A stretch of 64,000 nucleotides of DNA from Methanohalophilus profundi (GTDB taxonomy: Archaea; Halobacteriota; Methanosarcinia; Methanosarcinales; Methanosarcinaceae), in the NCBI RefSeq assembly GCF_004137855.1, contig NZ_QBKB01000002.1:1313368-1377367 (forward strand), in the 5' to 3' direction. The notes under the pieces were generated by a model that worked only from the letters and a program-made list of their open reading frames with translations, did not search any database and was not told the origin of the DNA. Below are positions 27,432 to 35,857 of the stretch, one piece after another. Positions within the stretch are counted from its first letter, which is position 1. Each line of letters starts with the position of its first letter. The translations under genes and the position numbers were made by a program.

Positions 27432-28079
27432 GTGCACATTGATTGGCTGGGACATGCAGGATTCAGATTGCGAGGGGACAATGTGGTGGTATATATTGAT
27501 CCCTATGATGTTAGTGGTTATATCTACTACGAAGACCAGGCCGATGTACTGCTTATCACGCATGAGCATTTCGACCATTGTTCTCCGCAGGATATTCAGA
27601 AGGTCAGGAAAAGTACGGCTACTACCCTGATTCCGACAAGTTGCAGTCTGCAGTTTAGGGGCGATGCAAGAAGAATTGAAGCCGGGGATGTCCTCAGGGA
27701 TGAACTTGCAATAAAGGGATTGAATATAGAGGTAGTTGCAGCTTATAATATAGACAAATCCTTCCATCCGCGCGGTGAAGGTGTGGGTTATGTGGTTGAG
27801 TTGGAAGGTTTGCGGATATATCATGCCGGGGATACAGATTTGATCGATGAAATGGCTGCCATTGAAGCTGATGTAGTCCTGCTTCCTATAGGGGGTAAAT
27901 ATACTATGGATGAAAAACAAGCTGCAGAAGCAGTTTCATGTATAGGGCCAGATTATGTCATACCAATGCATTATGGAAGTGTGGAAGGAACGGACGCCGA
28001 TGTGGATCTCTTTAAAAAACTTGTAGAAAAAAGAAGTGAAGCAAAGGTAATTATTCTTGAAAACAATAGGGATTCCTGA
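27432..28079 (+). CDS. UlaG-like metallo-beta-lactamase fold hydrolase
   Basis: 215-aa metal-dependent hydrolase. The metal motif THEHFDHCS (residues 47-55) follows WLGHAGFRL and DPYD, then YHAGDTDLIDEM and IPMHYGS provide further ligands. Related enzymes hydrolyse lactones or phosphodiesters; the substrate here is unknown. A strong AGGAGG (27395-27400) does not fit the GTG at 27432 but sits 7 bases before an in-frame CTG at 27408, which would add eight residues (LKAIDIGK). The rnp4 gene follows 18 bases downstream. Confidence 0.85.
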   Translation: MHIDWLGHAGFRLRGDNVVVYIDPYDVSGYIYYEDQADVLLITHEHFDHCSPQDIQKVRKSTATTLIPTSCSLQFRGDARRIEAGDVLRDELAIKGLNIEVVAAYNIDKSFHPRGEGVGYVVELEGLRIYHAGDTDLIDEMAAIEADVVLLPIGGKYTMDEKQAAEAVSCIGPDYVIPMHYGSVEGTDADVDLFKKLVEKRSEAKVIILENNRDS

Positions 28080-28097
28080 ATATTAGAGGTAGTTTGT

Positions 28098-28409
28098 GTG
28101 TCTAAATCCCGAAAAAAGCAGAAAAATCTCATGAAGGACGTGGCAAAACAGAGAATTGAACGTCTCTTCAAGCTTGCAGAATCGTCATACAGTACACATC
28201 CTTACAGAAGTGACAGGTATGTTACACTTGCACGCAGGATAGGTATGCGATACAGGATCCGCTTGCCTGCCTCCCTTCGTAGAAGGGTGTGTCGTAGTTG
28301 TAATTCTTATCTCGTACCGGGTAGTAGTTCTAAGGTGCGGCTGAAGAAGGGAACGGTTTGTATAACCTGTCTGTCATGTGGCAGGAAAATGTGTATTCCT
28401 TACAAATAA
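28098..28409 (+). CDS. rnp4: Ribonuclease P protein component 4 (Rpr2)
   Basis: Archaeal RNase P subunit of 103 aa, needed for 5' maturation of tRNAs. Basic helical N-terminus (KQKNLMKDVAKQRIERLF), YVTLARRIGMRYRIRLP, and a zinc ribbon made of CRSC and CLSC pairs. Starts at a GTG preceded by GAGGTAG. Likely co-transcribed with the hydrolase. Notably near tRNA-Ser and SRP RNA genes. Confidence 0.93.
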   Translation: MSKSRKKQKNLMKDVAKQRIERLFKLAESSYSTHPYRSDRYVTLARRIGMRYRIRLPASLRRRVCRSCNSYLVPGSSSKVRLKKGTVCITCLSCGRKMCIPYK

Positions 28410-28415
28410 TTATTT

Positions 28416-28646
28416 TTAAAATGATGACATTAAGGCCTTTATAAGCAGAGCTGTAATTATGATGACAATCCCCATTGTAAGATAAATTAATACATTACGA
28501 TATACTTCCTCTTTTTCAGAACCTAGCTTAATTCCCCAGTGATTGCATTTTCCCTTTGAATCACAACCACCACAGGCAGACACTTTTTCTTTTTCTTCAG
28601 GCTCTGGTCTCTGGATAACCGGGAGTTTTTTCATTTTATCTGACAT
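28416..28646 (-). CDS. Membrane-anchored Cys-containing small protein
   Basis: 76-aa protein with a proline- and glutamate-rich N-terminus, a CGGCDSKGKC cluster (C-X2-C-X5-C) at residues 25-34, and one membrane helix near the C-terminus (NVLIYLTMGIVIIITALLIKAL). It is likely tail-anchored with the Cys domain in the cytoplasm. The cysteines may bind a metal or cluster. No named family recognised. It converges with rnp4, six bases apart. Confidence 0.72.
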   Translation of the reverse strand: MSDKMKKLPVIQRPEPEEKEKVSACGGCDSKGKCNHWGIKLGSEKEEVYRNVLIYLTMGIVIIITALLIKALMSSF

Positions 28647-28695
28647 GTATTAACTTTCTATGTTTTCATTGAAAAATATTTTAAACAATAATTAA

Positions 28696-28780
28696 CGACG
28701 AGAGGGGGATTCGAACCCCCGAGGTGGCGAGCACCACAGGATTAGCAATCCTGCGCCATACCGGGCTTGGCTATCTCGTC
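28696..28780 (-). tRNA. tRNA-Ser (anticodon GCU)
   Basis: 85-base class II tRNA. Acceptor arms GACGAGA and TCTCGTC pair perfectly with discriminator G. The anticodon loop reads TTGCTAA within stem GGATT...AATCC (anticodon GCT on DNA). A long variable arm GTGGTGCTCGCCACC and the T arm GGGGGTTCGAATCCCCC are typical for serine. CCA is not encoded. A TATA box lies at 28811-28821. Confidence 0.96.
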
Positions 28781-28810
28781 CCGGGTAATGCACTCCATAA
28801 GCCAGTCATG

Positions 28811-28821
28811 TATATAAGATT
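28811..28821 (-). promoter_or_regulatory. TATA box of tRNA-Ser
   Basis: On the minus strand TCTTATATACA lies about 32 bases before the tRNA 5' end, between the SRP RNA 3' end and the tRNA. It suggests that the tRNA has its own promoter. Confidence 0.5.
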
Positions 28822-28832
28822 TTCCTTGTATA

Positions 28833-29152
28833 AAGTGGCAGGCATGCTTCCGGTTGCCATCATTCTCATTTTCCAGGGGACTGTGACCTCGCCTCCACCC
28901 CGCAACCCTGAGAGCGATGTATGTTCGCGGTAAGTCTGCTCCCTTCCGGGCCTCGACCGGTTTCCGCGGTAAAGATAGAGGGCCGATTCTCCAACCAACC
29001 TCTCTAGCAACATCATCCAAACAGGACGGAGTTTCTTAGTTGAGGTCACAGGCTTGAAAATAATCCTGATGACTTCCTTCAGCTTCGTCTCCCGCATATC
29101 AGCGATTTCGGGTAACAGGTGACGCCGACCTACCCAGACTAGCCTGCCACCC
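28833..29152 (-). ncRNA. ffs: Archaeal signal recognition particle RNA (7S RNA)
   Basis: About 320-base SRP RNA. Helix 8 is recognised by CCGGTCGAGGCCCGGAAGGG followed by AGCAGAC, including the tetraloop and asymmetric loop bound by SRP54. The 5' domain has the typical GGCTAGTCTGGGTAGGTCGG and GTCACCTGTTACCCG loops. The 5' end (GTGGCAGGC) pairs with the 3' end (GCCTGCCAC) to form archaeal helix 1. Ends are placed by that helix and are good to a few bases. Confidence 0.93.
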
Positions 29153-29169
29153 TTTAATGTGGTTTGATG

Positions 29170-29181
29170 CTTATAAAATTA
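29170..29181 (-). promoter_or_regulatory. TATA box of the SRP RNA gene
   Basis: AATTTTATAAGC on the minus strand lies about 25 bases before the SRP RNA 5' end, the expected spacing for an archaeal promoter. Confidence 0.6.
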
Positions 29182-29256
29182 TTCCCCTGCAGATGCGTTC
29201 TTCAATATTGAAGAAAGTTAATTATAGCTGTAAACTTAATATTAAATGGTGATTTT

Positions 29257-29496
29257 ATGGAAGAAATAATGGGTTTTGTAACAGGGAATACGAATCGACA
29301 AAAACTTCTTGAAATGCTGGCTTCTAAAGGTGAACTCGAGACATCCCGTATTGCAAAGAATATGCATCTTGCACAGCCTTCTGTTAATAGACTGGTGGAA
29401 GAGCTGATGGAAAAGGAACTTGTAGTGGAAAAAGAAGGCAAGTGCAGTCTTACAGAACTTGGAACAACAATTGAGAGGAAAGTGCAAAATCTTTGA
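29257..29496 (+). CDS. Small winged-helix transcription regulator
   Basis: 79-aa DNA-binding protein consisting of little more than a winged helix: RQKLLEMLASKGELETSRIAKNM, recognition helix QPSVNRLVEELMEKE, wing VVEKEGKCSLTELG. GGTGATT precedes the ATG. It converges on the KaiC-like gene with one base between the stops. Target genes cannot be inferred. The MarR or ArsR-like fold is my assignment by pattern. Confidence 0.78.
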   Translation: MEEIMGFVTGNTNRQKLLEMLASKGELETSRIAKNMHLAQPSVNRLVEELMEKELVVEKEGKCSLTELGTTIERKVQNL

Positions 29497-29497
29497 T

Positions 29498-30862
29498 TTA
29501 TATTATCTCAATTCCGCCTTCTTTTATTTCATATTCTTTTATAAGGGGTTCACTGGCGGTTCCCCTTGATTTGATTATCTGGAACTGCCTTTTCATTCCT
29601 TTTTCAGTATCTGTCTGTTTAAGCAGGATTACATTATCCATTATGAAAGATGACTCCTTGCTCCTTATTTTTTCAGCCCCGCCGAAAAGTTCCGTGGTAA
29701 ACAGTGTCGTAACATTATGGCTTTTCAGGTAACCTACAAGGGAGTGCAAAAATCCTCTTCTCTTAACAGGATCTATTATTGTGATTTCCACGTTCACAAG
29801 GCCATCTATTAGCAGTCTGGCAGGTTTTTTTTCCTCTACAATATTACTTATGCGGTTGGAATATTCTGCATAACAGACGTTTTCGGTATCATAAGTGATT
29901 ATACTAAGTTTTCCCTCGTCAATATAGGGTTGCAGGTCCCAGCCAAGATCACCTGTGGCTTTTATTATCTGGTCTACACTTTCGTAAAAGGTGATGATAG
30001 CACAATTTTCCCCGTTTTCGAGCCCCTGCTGAATAAATTGCCATCCCATTATGGTTTTCCCGGTGCCTGGTTCTCCTCCTACAAGAATAGAACTTCCAGC
30101 CGGAACGCCTCCATTTAACATCTTGTCAACTTCATCGATGCCAGTGTCAACTTTTTTATCTTCAGGAGCCTGTTCCTCATATTTCAGATTTGGGTATGCA
30201 CTGAATCCGCGTGTGCTCACCTGATAATTGAATTTCTGGGTCATGCACTCATTACTGTAGGAGGGTTTAACTCCTGTCATCTTGAGGATTTCCATCTGGT
30301 TTGAGGTTTGCATGCCCTGGTTGGTTCTGGACAGATAAATTATTCCATCTGCAAGATGGCTGACCACATAACTGTGAATTTCATCTTTCATTAACTCGCC
30401 TGTCAAAAACACCAGGGAATTTGATTCACGCACCATTGAGTCCAGGGTGTAGAAGAAACGCCTTCTCTCCTGTTCCACAAATCCAAATCCTATGGGTGTG
30501 ATAGGGTCTATTACAAGTCTGTCTGGTTTTGTGGATGATATCGTATTGTCCATTTCGATAAGAGTACTTAGCGGATCCTTTTCTGCAATCGGCCTGTTAA
30601 TCTCATGTACTTCCACGGATTCATCCAGAAATTCAAAAGTGGAGAGGTACATCTTCAGCCGATCGGAATTTTCCGTTGTAATTGGTATATACAGGGTTTT
30701 TTCGCCGGCTTTTGCTGCATTTGACAGCATCTGCAGTGCCATGGTTGTCTTACCTACACCAGCTGTCCCCGCAATAAGAATGATCGAAGGGGACTTGAAA
30801 CCACCCACGATTTCGTCCATGCCATCAATATGACAGGGGATTTCCCTCAATTCACTCATCAT
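29498..30862 (-). CDS. Double-domain KaiC/RadA-like ATPase
   Basis: 454-aa protein with two RecA-type domains. Domain 1 (residues 1-225) has Walker A GTAGVGKTT and DRLVIDPIT; domain 2 (residues 245-454) has GEPGTGKTI, ITFYESVDQI and ARLLIDGLVNV. Archaeal KaiC-like proteins are signalling ATPases of mostly unknown partner, not clock components by default. A His-kinase or flagellar link is not visible here. No catalytic KaiC phosphosite can be assigned. Confidence 0.82.
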   Translation of the reverse strand: MMSELREIPCHIDGMDEIVGGFKSPSIILIAGTAGVGKTTMALQMLSNAAKAGEKTLYIPITTENSDRLKMYLSTFEFLDESVEVHEINRPIAEKDPLSTLIEMDNTISSTKPDRLVIDPITPIGFGFVEQERRRFFYTLDSMVRESNSLVFLTGELMKDEIHSYVVSHLADGIIYLSRTNQGMQTSNQMEILKMTGVKPSYSNECMTQKFNYQVSTRGFSAYPNLKYEEQAPEDKKVDTGIDEVDKMLNGGVPAGSSILVGGEPGTGKTIMGWQFIQQGLENGENCAIITFYESVDQIIKATGDLGWDLQPYIDEGKLSIITYDTENVCYAEYSNRISNIVEEKKPARLLIDGLVNVEITIIDPVKRRGFLHSLVGYLKSHNVTTLFTTELFGGAEKIRSKESSFIMDNVILLKQTDTEKGMKRQFQIIKSRGTASEPLIKEYEIKEGGIEII

Positions 30863-30933
30863 AAGTTCTTATGAATAAAGAATTACTTATACTTTCTTGA
30901 TTTCGTTATGCATAGAAGTTAAACATGCTTGTT

Positions 30934-31170
30934 TCATCTTTGCTGTTCTAAATCACAGGTCTCAATTTCTTCGTTTCTTTCTATGAGTTGCTCTATGCGT
31001 TGTTCAGCTTCTTGCAAAATGTGATTGCAGATGCCTGCAAGTTTTATTCCTCTCTCGAACATTTCCATGCTTTCCTGGAGGGAAATCTGTCCGTTTTCAA
31101 GTTTTTCCACAATATCCTCGAGTTCGAGCAGGCTATCCTCAAAGTTTTTGTTTTCAGTGTTTGATGACAT
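30934..31170 (-). CDS. xseB: Exonuclease VII small subunit
   Basis: 78-aa XseB: the family core FEDSLLELEDIVEKLENGQI, SLQESMEMFERGIKLAGIC, LQEAEQRIEQL is unmistakable. It pairs with XseA in degradation of single-stranded DNA. It follows xseA directly, with adjacent stop and start codons. Exonuclease VII is chiefly bacterial but is found in Methanosarcinales, suggesting old transfer. Confidence 0.94.
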   Translation of the reverse strand: MSSNTENKNFEDSLLELEDIVEKLENGQISLQESMEMFERGIKLAGICNHILQEAEQRIEQLIERNEEIETCDLEQQR

Positions 31171-32367
31171 TTAGCATCCCTCATCCAAATTTTCTTTATG
31201 CTCCACCCTGCAGCACCCGTCCCTGAATTTCAATTGTAAACTCTGCCCCTTCTCAATATCAATAATACCGGTTATGGTTCCCCCCTCCTCGGACTGTGCC
31301 ACACAGTATCCACGTTCAAGAGTATTAAGGGGACTTACGGCATTCAATCGCCCCGCAAGCGCCGAGTTCTGCAACTTTAGTTTGCAGTATATATTCTGTT
31401 CTGGATGCCAGGCGATATGTCACCTCATCCAGATGTTGGGTGCGCTGGTTGAGCAGTTCCCTGTATCTATCAGGACTAATTCGGCCTGAAAGGTATTCAA
31501 GATGTTTTTTCTGGTTTTGAATCTGAGTTTTGAGTGCAGATTCCATTCTCTGCCTGAGGCCATCGACGTGCCTTGCCATTTCTGTCCTGTCGGGCACTGC
31601 AATTTCTGCGGCTGCTGAGGGGGTGGGTGCACGCACATCTGCTGTAAAATCTGATATTGTGAAATCAGTTTCATGCCCGACCGCCGATATAACCGGTAGT
31701 CTGGAATTGTAGATAGCACGTGCCACCTTTTCTTCATTGAATGGCCACAGGTCTTCAAGGGAACCTCCTCCCCTGCCGGCAATAATGAGGTCTGCATCTG
31801 TACGATTGAGCAATTCCAGGGATCTTATAATGCTATCTGCGGATGCTCTCCCTGGACAGTTGTCGGACAGAGCAGGATATCTGCAGGATAGCGTCTCTGT
31901 AGTACATGCAGTATGTCGTGTATAGCTGCACCCGTGGCAGATGTGGCTACTCCTATCTTGCGGGGATAACGGGGGAGGAGTTTTTTGTGTTCGGGAGCAA
32001 ACAAACCTTCTTCTTCAAGTCTTTTTTTGAGTTGTTCGAATGCTTTATATAATTCACCCACGCCATCCGGGCGGATGTCCAGCACCTGTAGCTGGTATTG
32101 TCCACGGACAGTGTAAACATTTACCGATCCAAAAACCAGCACTTTCATATCCTTTTCAGGCTCAAATTTTAATTTGCGGTTTGTGGAGCGAAAACTGACA
32201 CAGCTTACCTGGCTTGATTCGTCCTTTATAGAAAAGTAGTAATGGCCGGATCGGTGTTTTGTGAGGTTGGATATTTCTCCTTCGACCCAGATTTGCTGCA
32301 GGGCTCTTTCAGAAGTTAACACGTTTTTGATATAGTCGTTCAGCCCGGTTACAGTATAGATGCCCAT
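31171..32367 (-). CDS. xseA: Exonuclease VII large subunit, interrupted by two single-base indels
   Basis: N-terminal OB fold ([32 protein letters not shown]), then the catalytic domain ([62 protein letters not shown]), and the C-terminal [11 protein letters not shown]. The reading frame breaks twice: near 31847 a base is missing (after TVQGE, the downstream frame reads [15 protein letters not shown]), and near 31375 one base is extra (the frame after LQTK continues [15 protein letters not shown]). Restored length is about 398 aa. GGGGAGAATACG precedes the ATG at 32367. Confidence 0.92.
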
Positions 32368-32493
32368 CGTATTCTCCCCGCTGATATATGCAAATCATGC
32401 TATTATAAATTGGTGCAGGCAGGATGAAAGTATTTGGATGTCTACAATATCCATAAAAAAGTAAAATAAAGCAGTGATTAGCTGCTTTTTAAT

Positions 32494-32616
32494 TCATTTT
32501 TGCTGCTTTTTATCCCTGTATTTTGTGACAACTGAAGGGTCGTTTTCATCTGTTGCAACTAACCTGCCACTTTCAAGAGCTCTGTCAACTGCCAGTTTGC
32601 CCGTATCGCTGCGCAC
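32494..32616 (-). pseudogene. Orphan C-terminal coding remnant beside IS fragment
   Basis: A 40-residue reading frame ending KYRDKKQQK, with a well-formed protein-like body (LAVDRALESGRLVATDENDP). It could start at the GTG at 32616 but has no ribosome-binding site, and its 5' part overlaps the transposase fragment in another frame. It looks like the tail of a gene whose front was replaced by IS material. The family is not recognised. Confidence 0.35.
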
Positions 32617-32908
32617 AATCTTTCTTATCGTGCCAGGTATCTGTTACTTTTGTCCCAAACCCAGTTGAGTCTATTGCAAATTCAGTTTCTACTGCTGAAA
32701 AGGGTTCACTGGTCTTTTCAATCAGATATGTGAGGAGTGGGGTCAAATTTGGATCTCGTAGATATTTAGATACCGTATTATAGTGAGGAAGATGTTCGAT
32801 ATATCCATCATCATGTGCTCTCTCACCATGTGACTCAAATCTCCTGCCAGAAATTGTCGAATATACCTTCAGTAGTTCTCTAATTTTCCCTCCATCTTGT
32901 TCCTGCCA
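32585..32908 (-). pseudogene. Transposase fragment with first catalytic Asp region
   Basis: Frame coding for a transposase-like stretch: GYIEHLPHYNTVSKYLRDPN, then ETEFAIDSTGFGTKVTDTW, in which the Asp of FAIDSTGF is the likely first D of a DDE enzyme (IS4/IS5-like). It ends abruptly at a TGA (32585-32587), and a TAG (32909-32911) lies in frame directly upstream. The catalytic domain is far from complete. The insertion sequence is decayed or chimeric. Confidence 0.6.
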
Positions 32909-32916
32909 CTATTGAA

Positions 32917-33369
32917 TTACCTTAAACACTGCACTACTAGCTGAATCTTTAACTTTCTCCTAAGCCATTCTTCAACAAACAGAATAAACCTTGCAAACCT
33001 GAACTTGTCTTCATCAATAGTTATTGGACCTGGTTTTACGATTGTAAAATGCTTTTTCTGGAGATATAGCCATACATTTCTGAGCAGGAATGATATTATT
33101 GTAAAGAAATATCTGAAAGTTACATCTTTTGTTGATGTCCTTGGTTTAACAATATTTCTCATCCTGTAAGATGATTCGATGGAAAACCGCCTTCTGTAAA
33201 CATTACTAACCTTCCTTGGAGGCCACTTAACTCCATAAACAACAAACCCAAGGTTTTCACATCCGTATTTGCCTCTTTTACCTTTGGCGGCGTTCTCACC
33301 GCATATAAATCTATCGGGGGGTGTTGTTAAGTTCAGGTGCTCAAAATTAGCTAAGTACTGAAATTGCAT
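32917..33369 (-). pseudogene. C-terminal half of a second DDE transposase
   Basis: 150-residue frame with the conserved YRRRFSIESSYRMRN helix that carries the last acidic residue of the DDE triad, typical of ISH3/IS4-like transposases in haloarchaea and Methanosarcina. The N-terminal half with the two Asp residues is absent, so it cannot be active alone. It ends at a TAA nine bases before the other transposase fragment. No terminal inverted repeats or target duplications could be seen. Confidence 0.65.
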
Positions 33370-33459
33370 ATAGCCAGAATCATATTTTATATTTTTAATA
33401 ATTAAGTTAATTTTTTATATCTTTGAATAGTTCTATTCCATAACACATGGAGTGGAACT

Positions 33460-34215
33460 ATGAGTACACAAAAATTAACAGTTATTTTACTAGTATCATC
33501 TCTCCTGCTTTTATCTGCAGGATGTATTGGTGAAGATCTTACAGCTGAACAGATAGCTGAAGAATACAAACAAAATACGGCAAATATTGAAGACTATTCT
33601 GCTACTGTTTACACGACGATGTATATGGGTGAGCAGAAAATGACAACAGTAACTTCAATAGCTCAAAAACTGCCTGATAAAATGAAAGTCGTTACATTGC
33701 AAGCCGAACAGGGCGAAGGCACAACAATTGTGTCTAATGGTGAAACGATGTGGACATATTACCCAAATCAAAATCTTGTGACGAGTATGAAAGTTGAATC
33801 AATAGAGAACAACTATGATCCAAGTCAAATGGATTATGCCAACATGATCCAGAATCTTATGGATAAAAATGACATCACGTTTGATGGGGTGGATAGTATT
33901 GATGGTAGATCCTGTTATGTAATACACATGAATCCCAATGATGATACAGAATTTGGTTTTAATGTTGACATAAAAGCATGGATCGATAAGGAAACATGGA
34001 TGATGTTGAAATATGAGTTCTATGACGAGGACGGTAATCTCATGATGGTCTCTGAATATAAAGACCTTGAAGTCAATACAGGAATCCCTGATTCAGAATT
34101 CGTATTTAATATTCCAGAAGGTGCGAAGGTCGCTACATTCGAGAGCTTTGCCGAATTCGTTGCCGAGGAAATGCCTCTGGAGGAAGAACAACAAGTATCA
34201 GAATCGATGGAATGA
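33460..34215 (+). CDS. LolA-like exported lipoprotein
   Basis: 251-aa surface lipoprotein. Signal peptide with lipobox LLLLSAGC; the Cys at residue 22 would be lipidated. The mature part has the repeating beta pattern of the LolA/LppX outer-membrane lipoprotein carrier fold (IEDYSATVYTTMYMGEQKMT, DKMKVVTLQAEQGEGTTIVS, GETMWTYYPNQNLV). It ends in an acidic tail (EEMPLEEEQQ). In archaea these proteins may bind lipids or lipid-linked factors; ligand unknown. GGAGTGG precedes the ATG. Confidence 0.82.
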   Translation: MSTQKLTVILLVSSLLLLSAGCIGEDLTAEQIAEEYKQNTANIEDYSATVYTTMYMGEQKMTTVTSIAQKLPDKMKVVTLQAEQGEGTTIVSNGETMWTYYPNQNLVTSMKVESIENNYDPSQMDYANMIQNLMDKNDITFDGVDSIDGRSCYVIHMNPNDDTEFGFNVDIKAWIDKETWMMLKYEFYDEDGNLMMVSEYKDLEVNTGIPDSEFVFNIPEGAKVATFESFAEFVAEEMPLEEEQQVSESME

Positions 34216-34293
34216 GAAAGATATTTCCTCAAATTCTATTTTAAGGTAAATTATCTTCAAACAACCAAAGGTATTAGAAGTTGTTAATTCCTT

Positions 34294-34347
34294 GAGTTTA
34301 TGGTCAACTGTATCACTTTGTGGTCAAATAGCTGAGTTTGTGGTCAA
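34294..34347. repeat. Three 20-bp tandem repeats with core TTTRTGGTCAA
   Basis: Three copies at exactly 20-base spacing: 34294, 34314 and 34334. Each ends in TTTATGGTCAA or TTTGTGGTCAA, with first bases GAG, CAC and GAG. They lie about 120 bases before hdrC and 80 bases after the lipoprotein gene. They resemble iterons or operator arrays. The remaining gap carries a TATA-like ATATTTTATAAT (about 34376-34387). Confidence 0.6.
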
Positions 34348-34467
34348 GTGGACTTTAGAGGCAAGCCCGGTAGCGATATTTTATAATAAAAAATCAAACC
34401 AAAATTACAGGAAAAGCCTCATCTTTATAACAAATGAAAATCTACTTCCGGGTAGGTGAACATAATC

Positions 34468-34956
34468 ATGGCAGGTGCCCCTTCAATAGAGGAGGTTATA
34501 GAGGATTTCAATGTCCTGAAATGTATGCAGTGTGGCGTATGCAGTGGGAGTTGTCCCTCTGGCAGGCAGGCCAGTCTGAATGTCAGGCGACTTGTACGTA
34601 AGATTGGTAGAGATCATGCAGCCATCTCCGATGAATCCCTTTGGATGTGCACGACGTGCTATAACTGTCAGGAGAGATGTCCCAGGGGTATTGAAATTGT
34701 GGATGCTATACTTGCTATGCGAAGTATTGCTGCCCATGAGGGGCTGATTCTGGAGCGACACAGGCATGTGGCCAATCTGCTTCAGGAACATGGCCATGCT
34801 GTGCCTATTGATAATGCTCACAAAGAAAAACGCATACAATTGGGTCTGAATTCCCTGCCTTCAACGGTCCACAGCCACCCCGATGATCTGAAGGATGTAA
34901 AGCGCCTGCTTTCAAGTTGTGGTTTCGGGGAAATTACAGGAGGGGAGGCCCAATGA
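34468..34956 (+). CDS. hdrC: CoB-CoM heterodisulfide reductase subunit C (soluble type)
   Basis: 162-aa iron-sulfur subunit with two [4Fe-4S] motifs: CMQCGVCSGSCPSG and CTTCYNCQERCPRG. It passes electrons to HdrB in the cytoplasmic HdrABC-type enzyme. AGGTGA lies nine bases before the ATG at 34468; a GTG at 34456 would run into it. The stop overlaps hdrB (ATGA). No hdrA is in the window. Confidence 0.92.
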   Translation: MAGAPSIEEVIEDFNVLKCMQCGVCSGSCPSGRQASLNVRRLVRKIGRDHAAISDESLWMCTTCYNCQERCPRGIEIVDAILAMRSIAAHEGLILERHRHVANLLQEHGHAVPIDNAHKEKRIQLGLNSLPSTVHSHPDDLKDVKRLLSSCGFGEITGGEAQ

Positions 34957-35831
34957 AAATATCCCTGTTCCTGGGATGTCTTGTACCCAACCGTTATCCC
35001 GGAATCGAAAAAGCTACAGGTATTTGCCTTGAAAAACTTGGTATTGACTGGAAAGAGCTGGAAGGTGCATCCTGCTGTCCGGCACCCGGTGTTTTCCGCT
35101 CATTCGATGAATCCACCTGGCTAGCCCTGGCTTCCAGAAACATCACATCGTCGGAAACGGATGGCAGGGATGTCCTGACAATCTGTAACGGTTGTTATGG
35201 ATCCCTGGCTGATGCAAATCTTAAACTGAAAAATAGCCCTCTCCTGAAAGAGCAGGCTAACAGTCACCTGTCGCAAATCGGGTGTCATTTTGACGGTACC
35301 GTTGATGTACGCCACATCATCGAATTCCTGTATTCTGAAATAGGTGTGCAAGAAATAAAAGAAAAAATTGTAAGGCCCCTGGATCTGAAAGTTGCCGTAC
35401 ATTACGGTTGCCACATGCTCAAACCTTCATCAAGCAGGGCTACCTCCAGTGTTGAGCGTCCTTATGTTTTTGATGAACTGGTGGAAGCGCTGGGTTGTAC
35501 AAGTGTGGATTATCCAGATAAAATGGAATGCTGCGGTGCCGGTGGCGGTGTCAGGTCTGCTCTGGGCGAAACGGCCCTTGCAATAACCGAACATAAACTA
35601 GGTAAGATTGAAGGGGCAGATGTAGACTGCATCGTGGAAGCGTGTCCTTTCTGTCACATGCAGTTTGATGCGGGGCAGGTATCCCTTGCAGGCAAAGGCA
35701 GGGAATTTGGCATCCCGGTAATTCACTATTCCCAGTTACTGGCCCTTTCATTGGGATATTCTCCAGAGGATGTCGGTATAAATCTCAATGAAATGGATTG
35801 TTCTGATTTCTGTAATTTACTTAGTAAATAA
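34953..35831 (+). CDS. hdrB: CoB-CoM heterodisulfide reductase subunit B
   Basis: 292-aa catalytic subunit that reduces CoM-S-S-CoB on non-cubane [4Fe-4S] clusters. Two cysteine-rich CCG motifs are visible: LFLGC...GASCCPAPG...CNGC and HYGCH...MECCGAGGG...CPFCHMQFD. Starts inside the hdrC stop behind GGAGGGGAGG. It is typical of soluble HdrB rather than HdrD, which is larger. Probably works with HdrA encoded elsewhere. Confidence 0.93.
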   Translation: MKISLFLGCLVPNRYPGIEKATGICLEKLGIDWKELEGASCCPAPGVFRSFDESTWLALASRNITSSETDGRDVLTICNGCYGSLADANLKLKNSPLLKEQANSHLSQIGCHFDGTVDVRHIIEFLYSEIGVQEIKEKIVRPLDLKVAVHYGCHMLKPSSSRATSSVERPYVFDELVEALGCTSVDYPDKMECCGAGGGVRSALGETALAITEHKLGKIEGADVDCIVEACPFCHMQFDAGQVSLAGKGREFGIPVIHYSQLLALSLGYSPEDVGINLNEMDCSDFCNLLSK

Positions 35832-35836
35832 AAAAG

Positions 35837-35857
35837 ACTGAGCGCCCTGCGCTCAGT
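35837..35857. terminator. Hairpin between convergent hdrB and DUF4139 genes
   Basis: ACTGAGCGC-CCT-GCGCTCAGT: a perfect 9-base stem with a 3-base loop. A run of six A precedes it on the plus strand, which is a U-run on transcripts coming from the minus strand. It covers the stop codon of the DUF4139 gene and lies just past hdrB. A bidirectional terminator or RNA-stabilising structure is likely. Confidence 0.6.
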
